Shown: piece after piece, positions 43,528 through 52,300 of the stretch
How the letters are laid out: each line of letters opens with the position of its first letter
Numbering within the stretch: the stretch's first letter is position 1
Source: Alphaproteobacteria bacterium
GTDB lineage: Bacteria > Pseudomonadota > Alphaproteobacteria > Reyranellales > Reyranellaceae
Length of the DNA stretch: 64,000 nt
Assembly: GCA_019635875.1 (NCBI GenBank)
Contig: JAHBYP010000004.1
Coordinates: 512,001 to 576,000 of the forward strand
Direction: 5' to 3'
Position numbers and translations under genes: made by a program
Notes under the pieces: model-generated
Told to the model about the DNA's origin: nothing
The model's database searches: none
What the model saw: only the letters and a program-made list of their open reading frames with translations

Positions 43528-43791
43528 ATGAGAGGCGATTTCGGACCCGAGCAGCTGAAGGCGATCGATCGCCAGATCGCGCGCGGCGAACGTGCCATCG
43601 AGATGCAGAAGCGCGTGCTGGCCACCCTGCGCCGGCTTGGCAAGCCCACCGAGCAGGCCGAGCGCCTGCTGGCCAACAGCGCGCTGCTGCAGCGCCGCTT
43701 CATCCAGGATCGCGCCGCGATCGCCGCCACCATCGCACGTCGCGAAGGCCACGCGCTGCGCGCCGCCGAGCGCGCGCGAAGACGGGGCTGA
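43528..43791 (+). CDS. Small coiled-coil protein of unknown function
   Basis: 87 residues from MRGDFGPEQLKAIDRQ (43528). It is almost entirely helical and charged (IARGERAIEMQKRVLATLRR, then EQAERLLANSALLQRRFIQD), with heptad-like Leu/Ile spacing. No signal or membrane segment. No known family is recognised. Confidence 0.6.
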   Translation: MRGDFGPEQLKAIDRQIARGERAIEMQKRVLATLRRLGKPTEQAERLLANSALLQRRFIQDRAAIAATIARREGHALRAAERARRRG

Positions 43792-43832
43792 CGGCCACTA
43801 CCCGAGTTCCGTTCCGGCGCCGATGCGCCGCC

Positions 43833-44234
43833 TCAGTCGCGCGGTCGCGGATTGGCCGCGGTCGGGTGCGCCGGCAGCTGCGCGCCGATATCGACCCAGG
43901 GCAGCCGCCCCTGCACACCGTAGTGGTGCGTGGGAACCAGCGACTGCGGGCGATCGAACAGCCCCACCATCAGCGCGATCTGCCGGCTGCGGTCATAGGC
44001 GAGATAGACCGGGCTGCCGCAGCGATCGCAGAAGCCGCGGCGCGCGATCGGCGAGGAACGGTAGCTGGCGGGCTCGGCGGCGCGCCAGCGGATCTGCGAC
44101 GCGTGGAACCACGCCAGGGTGGCGAAGGCGTTGCCCACGGCCCGCCGGCACATGCCGCAATGGCAGTAATGCACGTCGCGCGCGACGCCCTCGACCTCGA
44201 AGGCGATGTGGCCGCACTGGCACCGGCCGCTCAT
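43833..44234 (-). CDS. GFA family protein
   Basis: 133 residues. Zinc-ligand motifs are GRCQCGHIAFEV, YCHCGMCRRAVGNAFAT and GFCDRCGSPVYLAY, as in Gfa/CENP-V-like proteins. It is a second family member, distinct from the one at 24732. Function is not established. It lies downstream of the ThDP enzyme on the same strand, seven bases after its stop, and is probably co-transcribed. Confidence 0.93.
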   Translation of the reverse strand: MSGRCQCGHIAFEVEGVARDVHYCHCGMCRRAVGNAFATLAWFHASQIRWRAAEPASYRSSPIARRGFCDRCGSPVYLAYDRSRQIALMVGLFDRPQSLVPTHHYGVQGRLPWVDIGAQLPAHPTAANPRPRD

Positions 44235-44241
44235 CGCGCGC

Positions 44242-46008
44242 TCACGCCGTCATCTGGCGATAGAGCTGCCGCAGGATCGCCGGGCGGTCGGGATCGCCCC
44301 TGACCAGGGCGGCGAAGAAGTTCTTGGTCTGCTCGAAGGGCACGTGCGGCGGCAGCGCCACGACGTTGGGATCGGCATGGAAGTCGATCAGCACCGGCCT
44401 GGCCTCCCTCAGCGCCGCCTCGAGCGCCGGTACGACGTCGTCGGGCGTCTCGATGGTCAGGCCGCGAAAGCCCACCAGCTCGGCGAAGCGCGCATAGTCG
44501 ACATCGGGTATGTCCTGCGTCTCGGACACCTTGGGTGAGCCGCCCATGCCGCGCAGCTCCCAGGTCACCATGTTGAGGTCGCGGTTGTTGAGCACGATCA
44601 CGACGAAGCGCGGATCGCGCCATTGCCGCCAGTACTTGCTGACGGTGATCAGCCCGTTCATGCCCAGCATCTGCATCGCCCCGTCGCCGACCAGCGCGAA
44701 GGCCGGCCGCTCGGGAAAGGCGAATTTCGCGGCGATGGCGTAGGAGATCGCCGGTCCCATGGTGGCCAGGCTGCCCGACACCGCCATCTTCATGCCCGTC
44801 CTCGCCTTGACGGCGCGGGCGAAGAAGGTGGTCGACATGCCGGTGTCGACGGCGAACAGCGCGTCGGATGGCGCGCGGCTCGACAGCTCCCAGTACAGCA
44901 GCTCGGGATTCACCGGATCGGCGGGCAGATGGGCGCGCGCGTCGAGCTCCTCCAGCTCCTCCCGCACGTTGCTCTCGACCGTGCCACGCCAGCCATCGGC
45001 GCCGCGCGCGTCGATACGCGGCAGCAGCGCGCGCAACGTCAGCGCCGCGTCGCCGACCAGCGCCACATCCATGGGATAGCGCAGGCTGAGCATGCGCGGA
45101 TCGAGGTCGATCTGCACCGCCTTGGCCTTGCCCTCCTTGGGCAGGTATTCGCTGTACGGGAAGGACGAGCCGATCATCAGCAGCGCATCGCACTCGCTCA
45201 TCAGCTTGTACGACGCCTTGGTGCCGAGCAGCCCGATCTGGCCGGTGACGAAGGCGAGGCTGTCGGGCAGCACCATCTTGCCCAGCAGCGCCTTGGCGAT
45301 GCCGGCGTCGAGCTTCGCGGCAATCTCCAGCACCTCCTGCTCGGCATTGGCGGCACCCGCGCCGACGAGGATGGCCACGCGCCTGGCCTCGTTGAGAATG
45401 GCGGCGGCGCGGTCGAGATCGGCATCAGCGGGCACGACCTGCGGCCGGGTGAAGTCGATGCCGGTATGCACCGTGCCGTGCGCGTGCTCGGGCGTCTCGA
45501 CCGCGTCGGCCTCCTGCACGTCGTTGGGGAAGATCACCACGGTGACGCAGCGCAGCGCCTTGGCGGTGCGCATGGCGCGGTCGATCAGGTGACGCGCCTG
45601 CGCCGGCGTGCTGCACATCTGGACGAACTCGCCGGCGACGTCCTTGAACAGCGCCGGCAGGTCGACCTCCTGCTGGTAGGAGCCGCCCAGCGCCGCCCGG
45701 ACCGTCTGGCCGACGATCGCCACCACCGGCTGGCGGTCCATCTTGGCGTCGTACAGGCCGTTGAGCAGGTGGATCGCGCCGGGCCCCGAGGTGGCGAGGC
45801 AGACGCCGACCTCGCCGGTGAAGCGCGCATGGCCGGACGCCATGAACGCCGATTCCTCCTCGTGGCGCGATTGCACGAACTCGATGTGCTCATCACGGCC
45901 CAGCGCCGCGATGATGCCGTTGATGCCGTCCCCGGGGTAGCCGAAGAGGCGCCGCACGCCCCATTCCTGCAGACGCGAGAGAACGAAGTCGCCGACCGTG
46001 CGTGCCAT
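44242..46008 (-). CDS. Thiamine diphosphate-dependent enzyme, pyruvate oxidase/acetolactate synthase-like
   Basis: 588 residues from MARTVGDFVLSRLQEW (46008). The Pyr domain has the catalytic Glu in SRHEEESAFMASGHARF (near residue 50); the central Rossmann domain follows; the PP domain has the ThDP-Mg motif GDGAMQMLGMNG (from 441) and LNNRDLNMVTWE. Such proteins include pyruvate oxidase, sulfoacetaldehyde acetyltransferase and similar. The specificity cannot be settled. It is followed by a GFA gene. Confidence 0.92.
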   Translation of the reverse strand: MARTVGDFVLSRLQEWGVRRLFGYPGDGINGIIAALGRDEHIEFVQSRHEEESAFMASGHARFTGEVGVCLATSGPGAIHLLNGLYDAKMDRQPVVAIVGQTVRAALGGSYQQEVDLPALFKDVAGEFVQMCSTPAQARHLIDRAMRTAKALRCVTVVIFPNDVQEADAVETPEHAHGTVHTGIDFTRPQVVPADADLDRAAAILNEARRVAILVGAGAANAEQEVLEIAAKLDAGIAKALLGKMVLPDSLAFVTGQIGLLGTKASYKLMSECDALLMIGSSFPYSEYLPKEGKAKAVQIDLDPRMLSLRYPMDVALVGDAALTLRALLPRIDARGADGWRGTVESNVREELEELDARAHLPADPVNPELLYWELSSRAPSDALFAVDTGMSTTFFARAVKARTGMKMAVSGSLATMGPAISYAIAAKFAFPERPAFALVGDGAMQMLGMNGLITVSKYWRQWRDPRFVVIVLNNRDLNMVTWELRGMGGSPKVSETQDIPDVDYARFAELVGFRGLTIETPDDVVPALEAALREARPVLIDFHADPNVVALPPHVPFEQTKNFFAALVRGDPDRPAILRQLYRQMTA

Positions 46009-46210
46009 GGCTGTGCGCTCCCGGTGCTGGAGTCCCTCCCGGGTGAACCACATGACGCCCGCGCGGTTCCCTGGATCGCCTGCGCCATGGCGCAAAGAGG
46101 TCGAGGTCTACGACACCGACCCGATGGAGCGCCCGGCGCTGCGGGTTACGGCCGGGCGTACACGCTTAGGTTGGTAGATATTCCATGGTGTTCTCGGTAT
46201 TCAGCTCGAC

Positions 46211-47725
46211 ATGGCCTCATCCGAAGAGACGCCGTCTGACGAACAGCCGCGCGTAACCGAGAGCGTCTCTGTTGTCCTGAGGCGACAGGTTCCGCCCCGC
46301 TCCGAAGCGCCACGATCGTGGCTCGGCGGCCTGCCGATGATGCCCGCGCATGTCGCGTGGCCACGGTCGATCTCGACCGAGTATCCGGAGAGGGGCGAAC
46401 GCCCCTTGCATTTCATGGCCCAGATCGCCTGCGCCGACCTGCCGGCAGAGCTCTGGGGCGGGCTGGGGCCGCGTCACGGATGGCTGCTGCTATTCATCGA
46501 TCCGAATCACTTCGAGCCGCTTGGACCCGATGCCCTGCGCGTGATGCACATCCGAACGCTCGGACCCGAGCGTGCCGCGCCGGATGATCTTGGTCCTATG
46601 GACGACGGTCAGCACTCTTCGACCGACTACGACTACTATCGTTCGCCGGCGGACATCCCATCGACCTGGCGGCGCTGGCCAGTGGACCTTGTTGTTGTAG
46701 CCAACGATGAGTCCGACGGCCTCGACCGAATGATGTCTGCCCCCTCGGAACTCGAGATGTTCCTGCACAAAGGGCAGATCATCGCCCACGGAGCGCCGCG
46801 TGAACCGGAGCCCTTCACTTGGCGAGGCGCGCTCTATGTCTTGAACACCCTGGAAAGCCGCCTCGGCAAGCACCCTCGCCGGCCGAACCTGACCGATAGC
46901 ATTCTCTCCCGGCTGCGCCGCCCAGGCTATATCGGTACCATCCTGCTTGAGTTCGATGAAAGGTTTGCCGAGTGGTTCGATGCGCATCGCGCGTTGCTCG
47001 AAGGCCCTGAACCGCCGGGCGGCGACGCGCGCGAGCACCGCAACAGCCTGCTCGTCGCGGCAGAGGACATCAAAGCGCGACGCGCCGCGTTGGCCGAATT
47101 CCTTGAGCGCAATCCCACGCCAGACGCAATTATCGAGCATCTCCGGGAGAACCGCTGGCGCTTTCTTGCTTGGCAAGAATCAGCCCGCGAGCGCGTCGCT
47201 CACGAGCGTAGCTCCGTTCTGGCCCATGATCTCGACACCCCAATGCCCGGTGCGGTATGGCAAGCGCTCAAGGACCGCCTCCGACGTGACACCTTCAGTT
47301 TCTGGACCACTGACAAGATCAGAAAGGGTAACGACTACGGCTACGTCACCTTGGTCGAGGCCTATGCCGCGGCGTACGACGACACAGGCTTTGGCTTCTC
47401 GACGGGAATTTTCCAGCTCATTGCCGACTACTATGTCGACGCCCGCCTCAGAAAGCTGATTCCGCCTTCCGTCCTATCGATGTTCGAACCCTATTGGCGC
47501 TGCCTCGTCAACAATCAACCACACCGCATGGGCGGATATCAGGACGGAATTCAGTCACACGCCCCTGTCGGTCCAACCAGACAACTGCTGTTGTTCCAGA
47601 TCGCATCCGACGGCGCCATGAATTGGTGGTGGGCCGACGTCGGCGCCTACTATGTCTATATCGACGTGAAGGACATGAAGGTCGGTGCCTTCTCGAAGGC
47701 ATGGCTGGAGATCGAGACCCACTGA
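46211..47725 (+). CDS. DUF1963 (YwqG-like) protein with a large internal insertion
   Basis: 504 residues. The first DUF1963 part (APRSWLGGLPMMPAHVAWPR, HFMAQIACADLPAELWGGLG, WLLLFIDPN) is at residues ~30-110. The closing part (PHRMGGYQDGIQSHAP, LLLFQIASDGAMNWWWADVG, YVYIDVKDMKVGAFSKAWL) is at ~430-500. Between them are ~300 residues of mostly helical sequence not seen in the ~250-residue family norm. GC content is somewhat below the neighbourhood. DUF1963 has no set function. It is convergent with the spermidine-synthase-like gene. Confidence 0.82.
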   Translation: MASSEETPSDEQPRVTESVSVVLRRQVPPRSEAPRSWLGGLPMMPAHVAWPRSISTEYPERGERPLHFMAQIACADLPAELWGGLGPRHGWLLLFIDPNHFEPLGPDALRVMHIRTLGPERAAPDDLGPMDDGQHSSTDYDYYRSPADIPSTWRRWPVDLVVVANDESDGLDRMMSAPSELEMFLHKGQIIAHGAPREPEPFTWRGALYVLNTLESRLGKHPRRPNLTDSILSRLRRPGYIGTILLEFDERFAEWFDAHRALLEGPEPPGGDAREHRNSLLVAAEDIKARRAALAEFLERNPTPDAIIEHLRENRWRFLAWQESARERVAHERSSVLAHDLDTPMPGAVWQALKDRLRRDTFSFWTTDKIRKGNDYGYVTLVEAYAAAYDDTGFGFSTGIFQLIADYYVDARLRKLIPPSVLSMFEPYWRCLVNNQPHRMGGYQDGIQSHAPVGPTRQLLLFQIASDGAMNWWWADVGAYYVYIDVKDMKVGAFSKAWLEIETH

Positions 47726-47960
47726 CGATTGCCGAGCCGGTGAAAGTCGCAGCGCAGTCAACCAACGAACAGCGTCTCGCGACCATCGATCAGGGTACGA
47801 CCACGGCCGTGGAGGCGCATGGCCTCGGTCGAGTCTCGATCAAATGCCGCGTGCCGGAGTCGTCGCTGACGCCACAGATCGCCAGCAGGCCGTCTGTGCG
47901 ATCGTCGACGGCGTAGACCAACCGCGCGGCGTCATCGATCGACGCCGGCGGCCCCACAGA

Positions 47961-49517
47961 CTATTCCGGCTTGCGCTGGTTGTGGCGGCCGATGGTCTTG
48001 AGCATCTCGACCGGCGCAAAGTCGTCGGTCAGCACCTGGCCCTTGCTGACCTCGACCGTGGTCTGGCGCTTCTCGAGCAGCGTGTTCATGTCGTAGCGGA
48101 ACTTGTACTTGGACTGCAGCGCCTTGGCGCGCTCGGTGAGCTGCTCCTTGCCGAGTGCCGGCCCGTCGTAGCCGATCAGCACCACGTTGCCGTCGGCCTG
48201 GTAGGCGTCGACATGGGCGAAGACCGCCTTCATCGTGACGTAGGCGCTGTCGAAGAACAGCGTCGTCGGCTCGACGTTCTGCGCCACCACGCCGCCCGGC
48301 CGCAGGCGGCGCTTGATGGTCTGGTAGAACTCCACCGTCGTCAGGTGGAAGGGCACGAAGGGGCCGCGATAGGCGTCGACCAGCACGACGTCGAACTCCG
48401 ACTTGCTCTGCGCCAGGAAGACCCGGCCGTCGCGCTCAAAGACCTTGAACCGCTCGCCCTCCTCGATGCGGAAGTACTTGCGCGCCAGGCGGATCACCTC
48501 GCCGTCGAGCTCGGCCACCTCGGCGTACATGTCGGGCATCGACTTCACCAGGTAGGAGATCGTGCGCCCGCCGCCCAGCCCGACCAGCGCCACGTTCTTC
48601 ACGCCCTGCGGCGGATACATCATCGCGGCGCCCATGTAGCGCGTGTAGACCACCGGCAGCGCGTCGGGATCCTTCAGGTCGAGCACCGATTCGATGTAGC
48701 GGTTGCGGCGATAGCCGAAGGCCATGTAGAGCTGGTCGCCGCTCTTCTCGATGAAGATCGTGTTGTACTCGGACTCGGCGCGCTCGATCAGGCCTTCCTT
48801 GAGCACGCGCATCGGCTGCGCCGTGGCCGGCGACGGCGGATTGAACGCCAGCAGCAGGGTCGAGCCGACCAGCGCCAGCACCAGCGCGCGTCCGGCGGCG
48901 CGCGCCGGGCGATCGAAGAACACCACGCCCATCACCACCACCGCCATCGCGACGGCCACGATGCAGAGCCCGAAATAGATCATCTGGGTGCCCATCGACG
49001 GGATCAGGAAGAAGCTGGTGCCCAGCGTGCCGGCGATGCTTCCCAGGGTCGCCAGACCCGAGATGCGCCCCGACTCGGTGCCGGACTGCCCGGCCTCGCG
49101 CAGCACCAGGCGCAGGCTGAGCGGCGAGACGGCAGCCAGCGCGATCGCCGGCAGGAAGGCGAAGGCCAGGCAGGCCAGCAGGGCCGCGGCGCGCATGTCC
49201 TCGACATGGTCGAGGATGGTGTTGATCACGCCCTCGCTGAAGGTCGGCACCAGCAGGATCAGGCCGGCCGCGGTGATGAACAGCGCGCCGACGAAATGCA
49301 CCGTGCCGGCGCGGTCGGCGTAGCGTCCGCCGGCGAAGTAGCCCAGGGTCATGCCGATCAGGAACACCGAGATCAGCGCGCCCCACGTGTAGATGGTGCC
49401 GCCGAGATAGGGCGTGAGCGTGCGGCCGATGGTCATCTCAAGCGCCATCGTCACGGTCCCCGACACCAGGACGCCGAGATAGACAACCACGCGCCGGATC
49501 GTGCTGAGTTCGTTCAT
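47961..49517 (-). CDS. Fused membrane/spermidine synthase-like protein
   Basis: 518 residues from MNELSTIRRVVVYLG (49517), after AGAGG. The N-terminal half has about seven to eight membrane helices of the MFS-like type (GTVTMALEMTIGRTLTPYLG opening). The C-terminal half is a methyltransferase-fold domain with VALVGLGGGRTISYL, AELDGEVIRLARKYF and VVLVDAYRGPF. Such fusions resemble spermidine synthases but often lack proven polyamine activity. The frame extends upstream through a family B repeat, which I reject as coding. Confidence 0.92.
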   Translation of the reverse strand: MNELSTIRRVVVYLGVLVSGTVTMALEMTIGRTLTPYLGGTIYTWGALISVFLIGMTLGYFAGGRYADRAGTVHFVGALFITAAGLILLVPTFSEGVINTILDHVEDMRAAALLACLAFAFLPAIALAAVSPLSLRLVLREAGQSGTESGRISGLATLGSIAGTLGTSFFLIPSMGTQMIYFGLCIVAVAMAVVVMGVVFFDRPARAAGRALVLALVGSTLLLAFNPPSPATAQPMRVLKEGLIERAESEYNTIFIEKSGDQLYMAFGYRRNRYIESVLDLKDPDALPVVYTRYMGAAMMYPPQGVKNVALVGLGGGRTISYLVKSMPDMYAEVAELDGEVIRLARKYFRIEEGERFKVFERDGRVFLAQSKSEFDVVLVDAYRGPFVPFHLTTVEFYQTIKRRLRPGGVVAQNVEPTTLFFDSAYVTMKAVFAHVDAYQADGNVVLIGYDGPALGKEQLTERAKALQSKYKFRYDMNTLLEKRQTTVEVSKGQVLTDDFAPVEMLKTIGRHNQRKPE

Positions 49518-49531
49518 AGGCCTCTTCTTTC

Positions 49532-49598
49532 CGTCATCCCGAGCGCAGCGAGGGATCTTGCCGACGTGCAAAGATCCCTCGCTGCGCTCGGGATGACA
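49532..49598. repeat. Palindromic repeat, family B
   Basis: An inverted repeat of about 67 bp: CGTCATCCCGAGCGCAGCGA at one end and TCGCTGCGCTCGGGATGACA at the other, just upstream of the spermidine-synthase-like start. It sits between two genes on the same strand, so it could be a terminator of the SMP-30 operon's antisense side or part of the 5' leader. Confidence 0.85.
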
Positions 49599-49657
49599 GT
49601 GTAGGTCGATCGCTCTAACGCAGTCACAACAGGATCGTCGCACACTTTGACGTTACC

Positions 49658-50734
49658 CTACTCCAGCGGCCGCGTGATCTCGTAGACCTTGCCCGGCAGC
49701 TGACCGACCGAGTTGGTGTCGGCGGCGGCGACATAGAGCACGTCGGCCGTGTGGCCGAAGCTGGCGGCATTGACGAACGGCGATTGCGGCAAGGGAATGA
49801 CCTTCCGCAGCCGGTGGTCCCTGTCGAAGATCAGCACCCGGCCGGCGCCGTACTCGCAGACATAGAGGTTGCCCGCCGGATCGAACAGCAGCCCGTCGGG
49901 CCCGACATACCACGCCGGCTTCGACGGCGAGGGGCCCAGCGCCGCGTCGAGGTCGAGGAACAGCTCGCGCTCGCCCAGCCTGCCGGGCGCCACCACGGGA
50001 AAGCGCCACAGCTTGCGCTCCAGATGGGCGCTTACCACCACGCTCCTGCGGTCCGGTGTCATCGCCAGGCCGTTGGCGTAGTGGATGCGGTCGGCGACCT
50101 TGCGGAAGGTGCCGTCGCGCGCGATGTGGAACAGGCGGCCCAGCGCCGGCGCGCCCGGCCCGAATGGACCCGACGAGGTGAAGTAGACGCCGCCCTCGCC
50201 GTCGAGCACCGCCTCGTTGGGATTGCCGATCGGCTCGCCGGCCGCATCCGCCTCGATGGTGCGCATCGTGCGGCCCATGGCGCTGACCTCGTGGGCGCGC
50301 TGGCCGAGGTGGCAGAAGACGTAGAACGTGCCGCGCTCCGTCTTGACGACGGCCGTCGGCCCGCAGCCGGTGGCGTGCCAGAACGGGCGGTTGGTGGTGC
50401 CATCCCAGGTCATGACGCGATCCTGCGTCATCTCGGCGTAGTACAGCGTGCCGTCGGCCCAGTGCGGCCCCTCGGGATAGAAGGAATGCGGATTGATGAT
50501 GCGCACGCCTTGCGCCTGCGCCGACGTGGCGCCGGCCAGGAGCAGCGCCGTCAGTATTGCCTTCTCCCCGCGCAGGCGGGGAGAAGGTGCCCGCAGGGCG
50601 GATGAGGGGCTTCGCGGAGTCTCCACAACTGCAGTGTCGGGTGTCGCGCGAGAAAGCCCCTCATCCGCCTCGCTGACGCTCGGCACCTTCTCCCCGCCTT
50701 CGCGGGGAGAAGGAAAGAGGTCCGCTCGCATCAT
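49658..50734 (-). CDS. SMP-30/gluconolactonase/LRE-like beta-propeller protein, N-terminus interrupted by a repeat
   Basis: 358 residues if it starts at 50734, where TGATG overlaps the upstream stop. Beta-propeller repeats are visible (GPHWADGTLYYAEMTQDRV, NGLAMTPDRRSVVVSAHLER, PDGLLFDPAGNLYVCEYGAG). A signal-peptide core ILTALLLAGATSAQAQG lies ~58-75 residues in, after sequence read from a family C repeat (50560-50713). An internal GTG at 50626 is an alternative start. It probably hydrolyses a lactone or serves as a periplasmic scaffold. It is the last gene of a three-gene operon. Confidence 0.85.
   Translation of the reverse strand: MMRADLFPSPREGGEKVPSVSEADEGLSRATPDTAVVETPRSPSSALRAPSPRLRGEKAILTALLLAGATSAQAQGVRIINPHSFYPEGPHWADGTLYYAEMTQDRVMTWDGTTNRPFWHATGCGPTAVVKTERGTFYVFCHLGQRAHEVSAMGRTMRTIEADAAGEPIGNPNEAVLDGEGGVYFTSSGPFGPGAPALGRLFHIARDGTFRKVADRIHYANGLAMTPDRRSVVVSAHLERKLWRFPVVAPGRLGERELFLDLDAALGPSPSKPAWYVGPDGLLFDPAGNLYVCEYGAGRVLIFDRDHRLRKVIPLPQSPFVNAASFGHTADVLYVAAADTNSVGQLPGKVYEITRPLE
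50560..50713. repeat. Family C repeat inserted in frame in the SMP-30 gene
   Basis: A ~154-bp element with terminal stem-loops (CTTCTCCCCGCGCAGGCGGG ... and ... CCCCGCCTTCGCGGGGAGAA) and inner arms GATGAGGGGC / GCCCCTCATC. It lies fully inside the reading frame at 49658-50734 with no stop codon, and separates the start codon from the signal-peptide core. Confidence 0.85.
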
Positions 50735-51705
50735 CACTTCCTGTCTTCGACCAGCAGCGGTCGTAACGCGAACATGCCGAACTGCGCAACCCAGTGGCCG
50801 ACGCGCATATAGTCGCCGTTCCAGTTCGAGTGCGGCTCGAAGCCGGCCGTGAAATGACGCGCATAGGCGGCGCGATAGGCCGGCTCGCCCGACGCCGCGG
50901 CCATGTCCCACAGCGACCAGGCGCGGCTGAAGTTCATGCCATAGGCATGCGCGGTGCGCGGGCTCACGGGCGCCGGCACCCGCTCCGGCGGCATGAACGA
51001 GGCCAGCCACGCGCGGTAGGCGTCGCGCGGCGCGACCCTGGACACCAGCCGCGCCCAGTTCAGGCAGATCGACATGAAGCCGCGCCCGTCATCGGTGCAG
51101 CGCGCATCGGCGGTCTGGAAATGACGTCCGACCATCCCGCTCACCGCCGCCTCGAGGTCGGCGTTCTTGCGCAAGCGCGCGTAGTCGAGCAGATGGGAGA
51201 GCGCCCACGACGCGCTGTCGTAGTCGGCCAGACGCGGATCGGGCAGCCATTGCCGGTAATGCGCCAGCAGGCTGGCGGCGGCGAGGTCGCCGAGCGCCAG
51301 GGTCGTGCCGTCGCCATAGAGCTCCTCGTGCTCGATGGCCAGCCGCAGGTACCAGGCGCGGCCATAGGGCATCTCGAACGAGGGCTGGCGGACGAGCAGC
51401 TTCGCCTCCTCCTCGAGCCTGGCGCGCTGCAGCTTGTCGCGGATCAGCGGCTCGTGCCGCCTATCGCCGGTGAAGCGCGTATAGGCGACGAGCGCCCACA
51501 CACCGTGCGTCGCCGAGTGCCAGTCGACACAGCCGTGGAAGGCGGCGTGGTCGGTGTCGCGGCGCGCCACGCAATAGGCCGCCTGGCCCGCGAGCAGCCC
51601 GGCGATGCGCACCCGATCGGCGCGGATCGCCTCGGTCGGGTCCTGTGCCGCGACCTTCAGCGCCAGCAGCGCGCTAGCGACGCAGATCGAAACGGCCCGT
51701 CGCAT
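50734..51705 (-). CDS. DUF2891 family exported protein
   Basis: 323 residues from MRRAVSICVASALLALK (51705), with GGAGG seven bases upstream. A signal peptide precedes a helical repeat domain (VDWHSATHGVWALVAYTRFT, PYGRAWYLRLAIEHEELYGD, SASWALSHLLDYARL) typical of DUF2891, which resembles an alpha/alpha barrel. Function unknown; periplasmic. It overlaps the small-protein gene upstream by 32 bp and the SMP-30 gene downstream by one base. Confidence 0.88.
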   Translation of the reverse strand: MRRAVSICVASALLALKVAAQDPTEAIRADRVRIAGLLAGQAAYCVARRDTDHAAFHGCVDWHSATHGVWALVAYTRFTGDRRHEPLIRDKLQRARLEEEAKLLVRQPSFEMPYGRAWYLRLAIEHEELYGDGTTLALGDLAAASLLAHYRQWLPDPRLADYDSASWALSHLLDYARLRKNADLEAAVSGMVGRHFQTADARCTDDGRGFMSICLNWARLVSRVAPRDAYRAWLASFMPPERVPAPVSPRTAHAYGMNFSRAWSLWDMAAASGEPAYRAAYARHFTAGFEPHSNWNGDYMRVGHWVAQFGMFALRPLLVEDRK

Positions 51706-52105
51706 CGCCAAGCCTCCAGGTCCCGACCAACGTCGTCCAGGTCTCGTTGAAGACGCCGCTGTAGGACACGCTGTGCGACTGCCCGCCCGTGCCGTCATAG
51801 GTCTTGATGAAGCGCAGCATGTTGCCTGAGATGTCGCCGCTCACATTGGCGTAGAGGAACGGCACGCCGGCCGTGCCGAAGGTGCTGGGCTCGCTGATGC
51901 GGCCGCCGACCTTGCCCGCGACCGGCACCTCGATCGTCATCTCGAACTCGACCGGCGGTTTGTTGGCCTGCTGGCCCGAATAGTAGTAGCGCCCGAGCCA
52001 GCGGCCGCCGATGCGCTCGGCCTGCGACTCGCGCTCGTTGAGCAGTTGCGCCTGCGCCGGTGCGATGCACGCGGCCAGGGCCAGGATTGCCAGCAGATAC
52101 CGCAC
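51674..52105 (-). CDS. Secreted small beta-barrel-like protein
   Basis: 143 residues from a GTG at 52105 preceded by GGGGGGAGCATC. A signal peptide (YLLAILALAACIAPAQAQ) precedes a beta-rich domain (GGRWLGRYYYSGQQANKPPV, VEFEMTIEVPVAGKVGGR, VFNETWTTLVGTWRLGD) that looks like a lipocalin/avidin-type barrel. No family name is certain. First gene of the operon with DUF2891 and the SMP-30-like protein, all exported. Confidence 0.72.
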   Translation of the reverse strand: MRYLLAILALAACIAPAQAQLLNERESQAERIGGRWLGRYYYSGQQANKPPVEFEMTIEVPVAGKVGGRISEPSTFGTAGVPFLYANVSGDISGNMLRFIKTYDGTGGQSHSVSYSGVFNETWTTLVGTWRLGDATGRFDLRR

Positions 52106-52205
52106 GATGCTCCCCCCCGATCGCCCGGACTGTAGCAAATCCGGGCGCGCCGCACTGCGCCCTTGCCCGCCCCTCGCCGCGTCACCATAGTGTCATCGTT
52201 TTCGA

Positions 52206-52297
52206 ATCACCGGGGGGAGCCGTTCGCGGCTGAGAGGTCCCATCAAGGGACGACCCCTGGAACCTGATCCGGTTCGTACCGGCGTAGGGACGGGTGA
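52206..52297 (+). ncRNA. TPP riboswitch (THI element)
   Basis: The conserved THI box is plain: GGGGGGAGCC, then GGCTGAGAGG, GACCCCTGGAACCTGATC and CGTACCGGCGTAGGGACGGG. The P1 helix forms from TCACC (52207-52211) and GGGTGA (52292-52297). It ends three bases before the ATPase start codon, so the 3' P1 strand carries the likely ribosome binding site; ligand binding would hide it and block translation of the importer. Control by TPP is established for this RNA class. Confidence 0.95.
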
Positions 52298-52300
52298 ACG

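Noticed and set aside
49518..49643. N-terminal extension of the spermidine-synthase-like protein
   Set aside because: It translates a family B repeat (HPERSEGSLHVGKIPRCARD) and the internal ATG at 49517 has a ribosome binding site.
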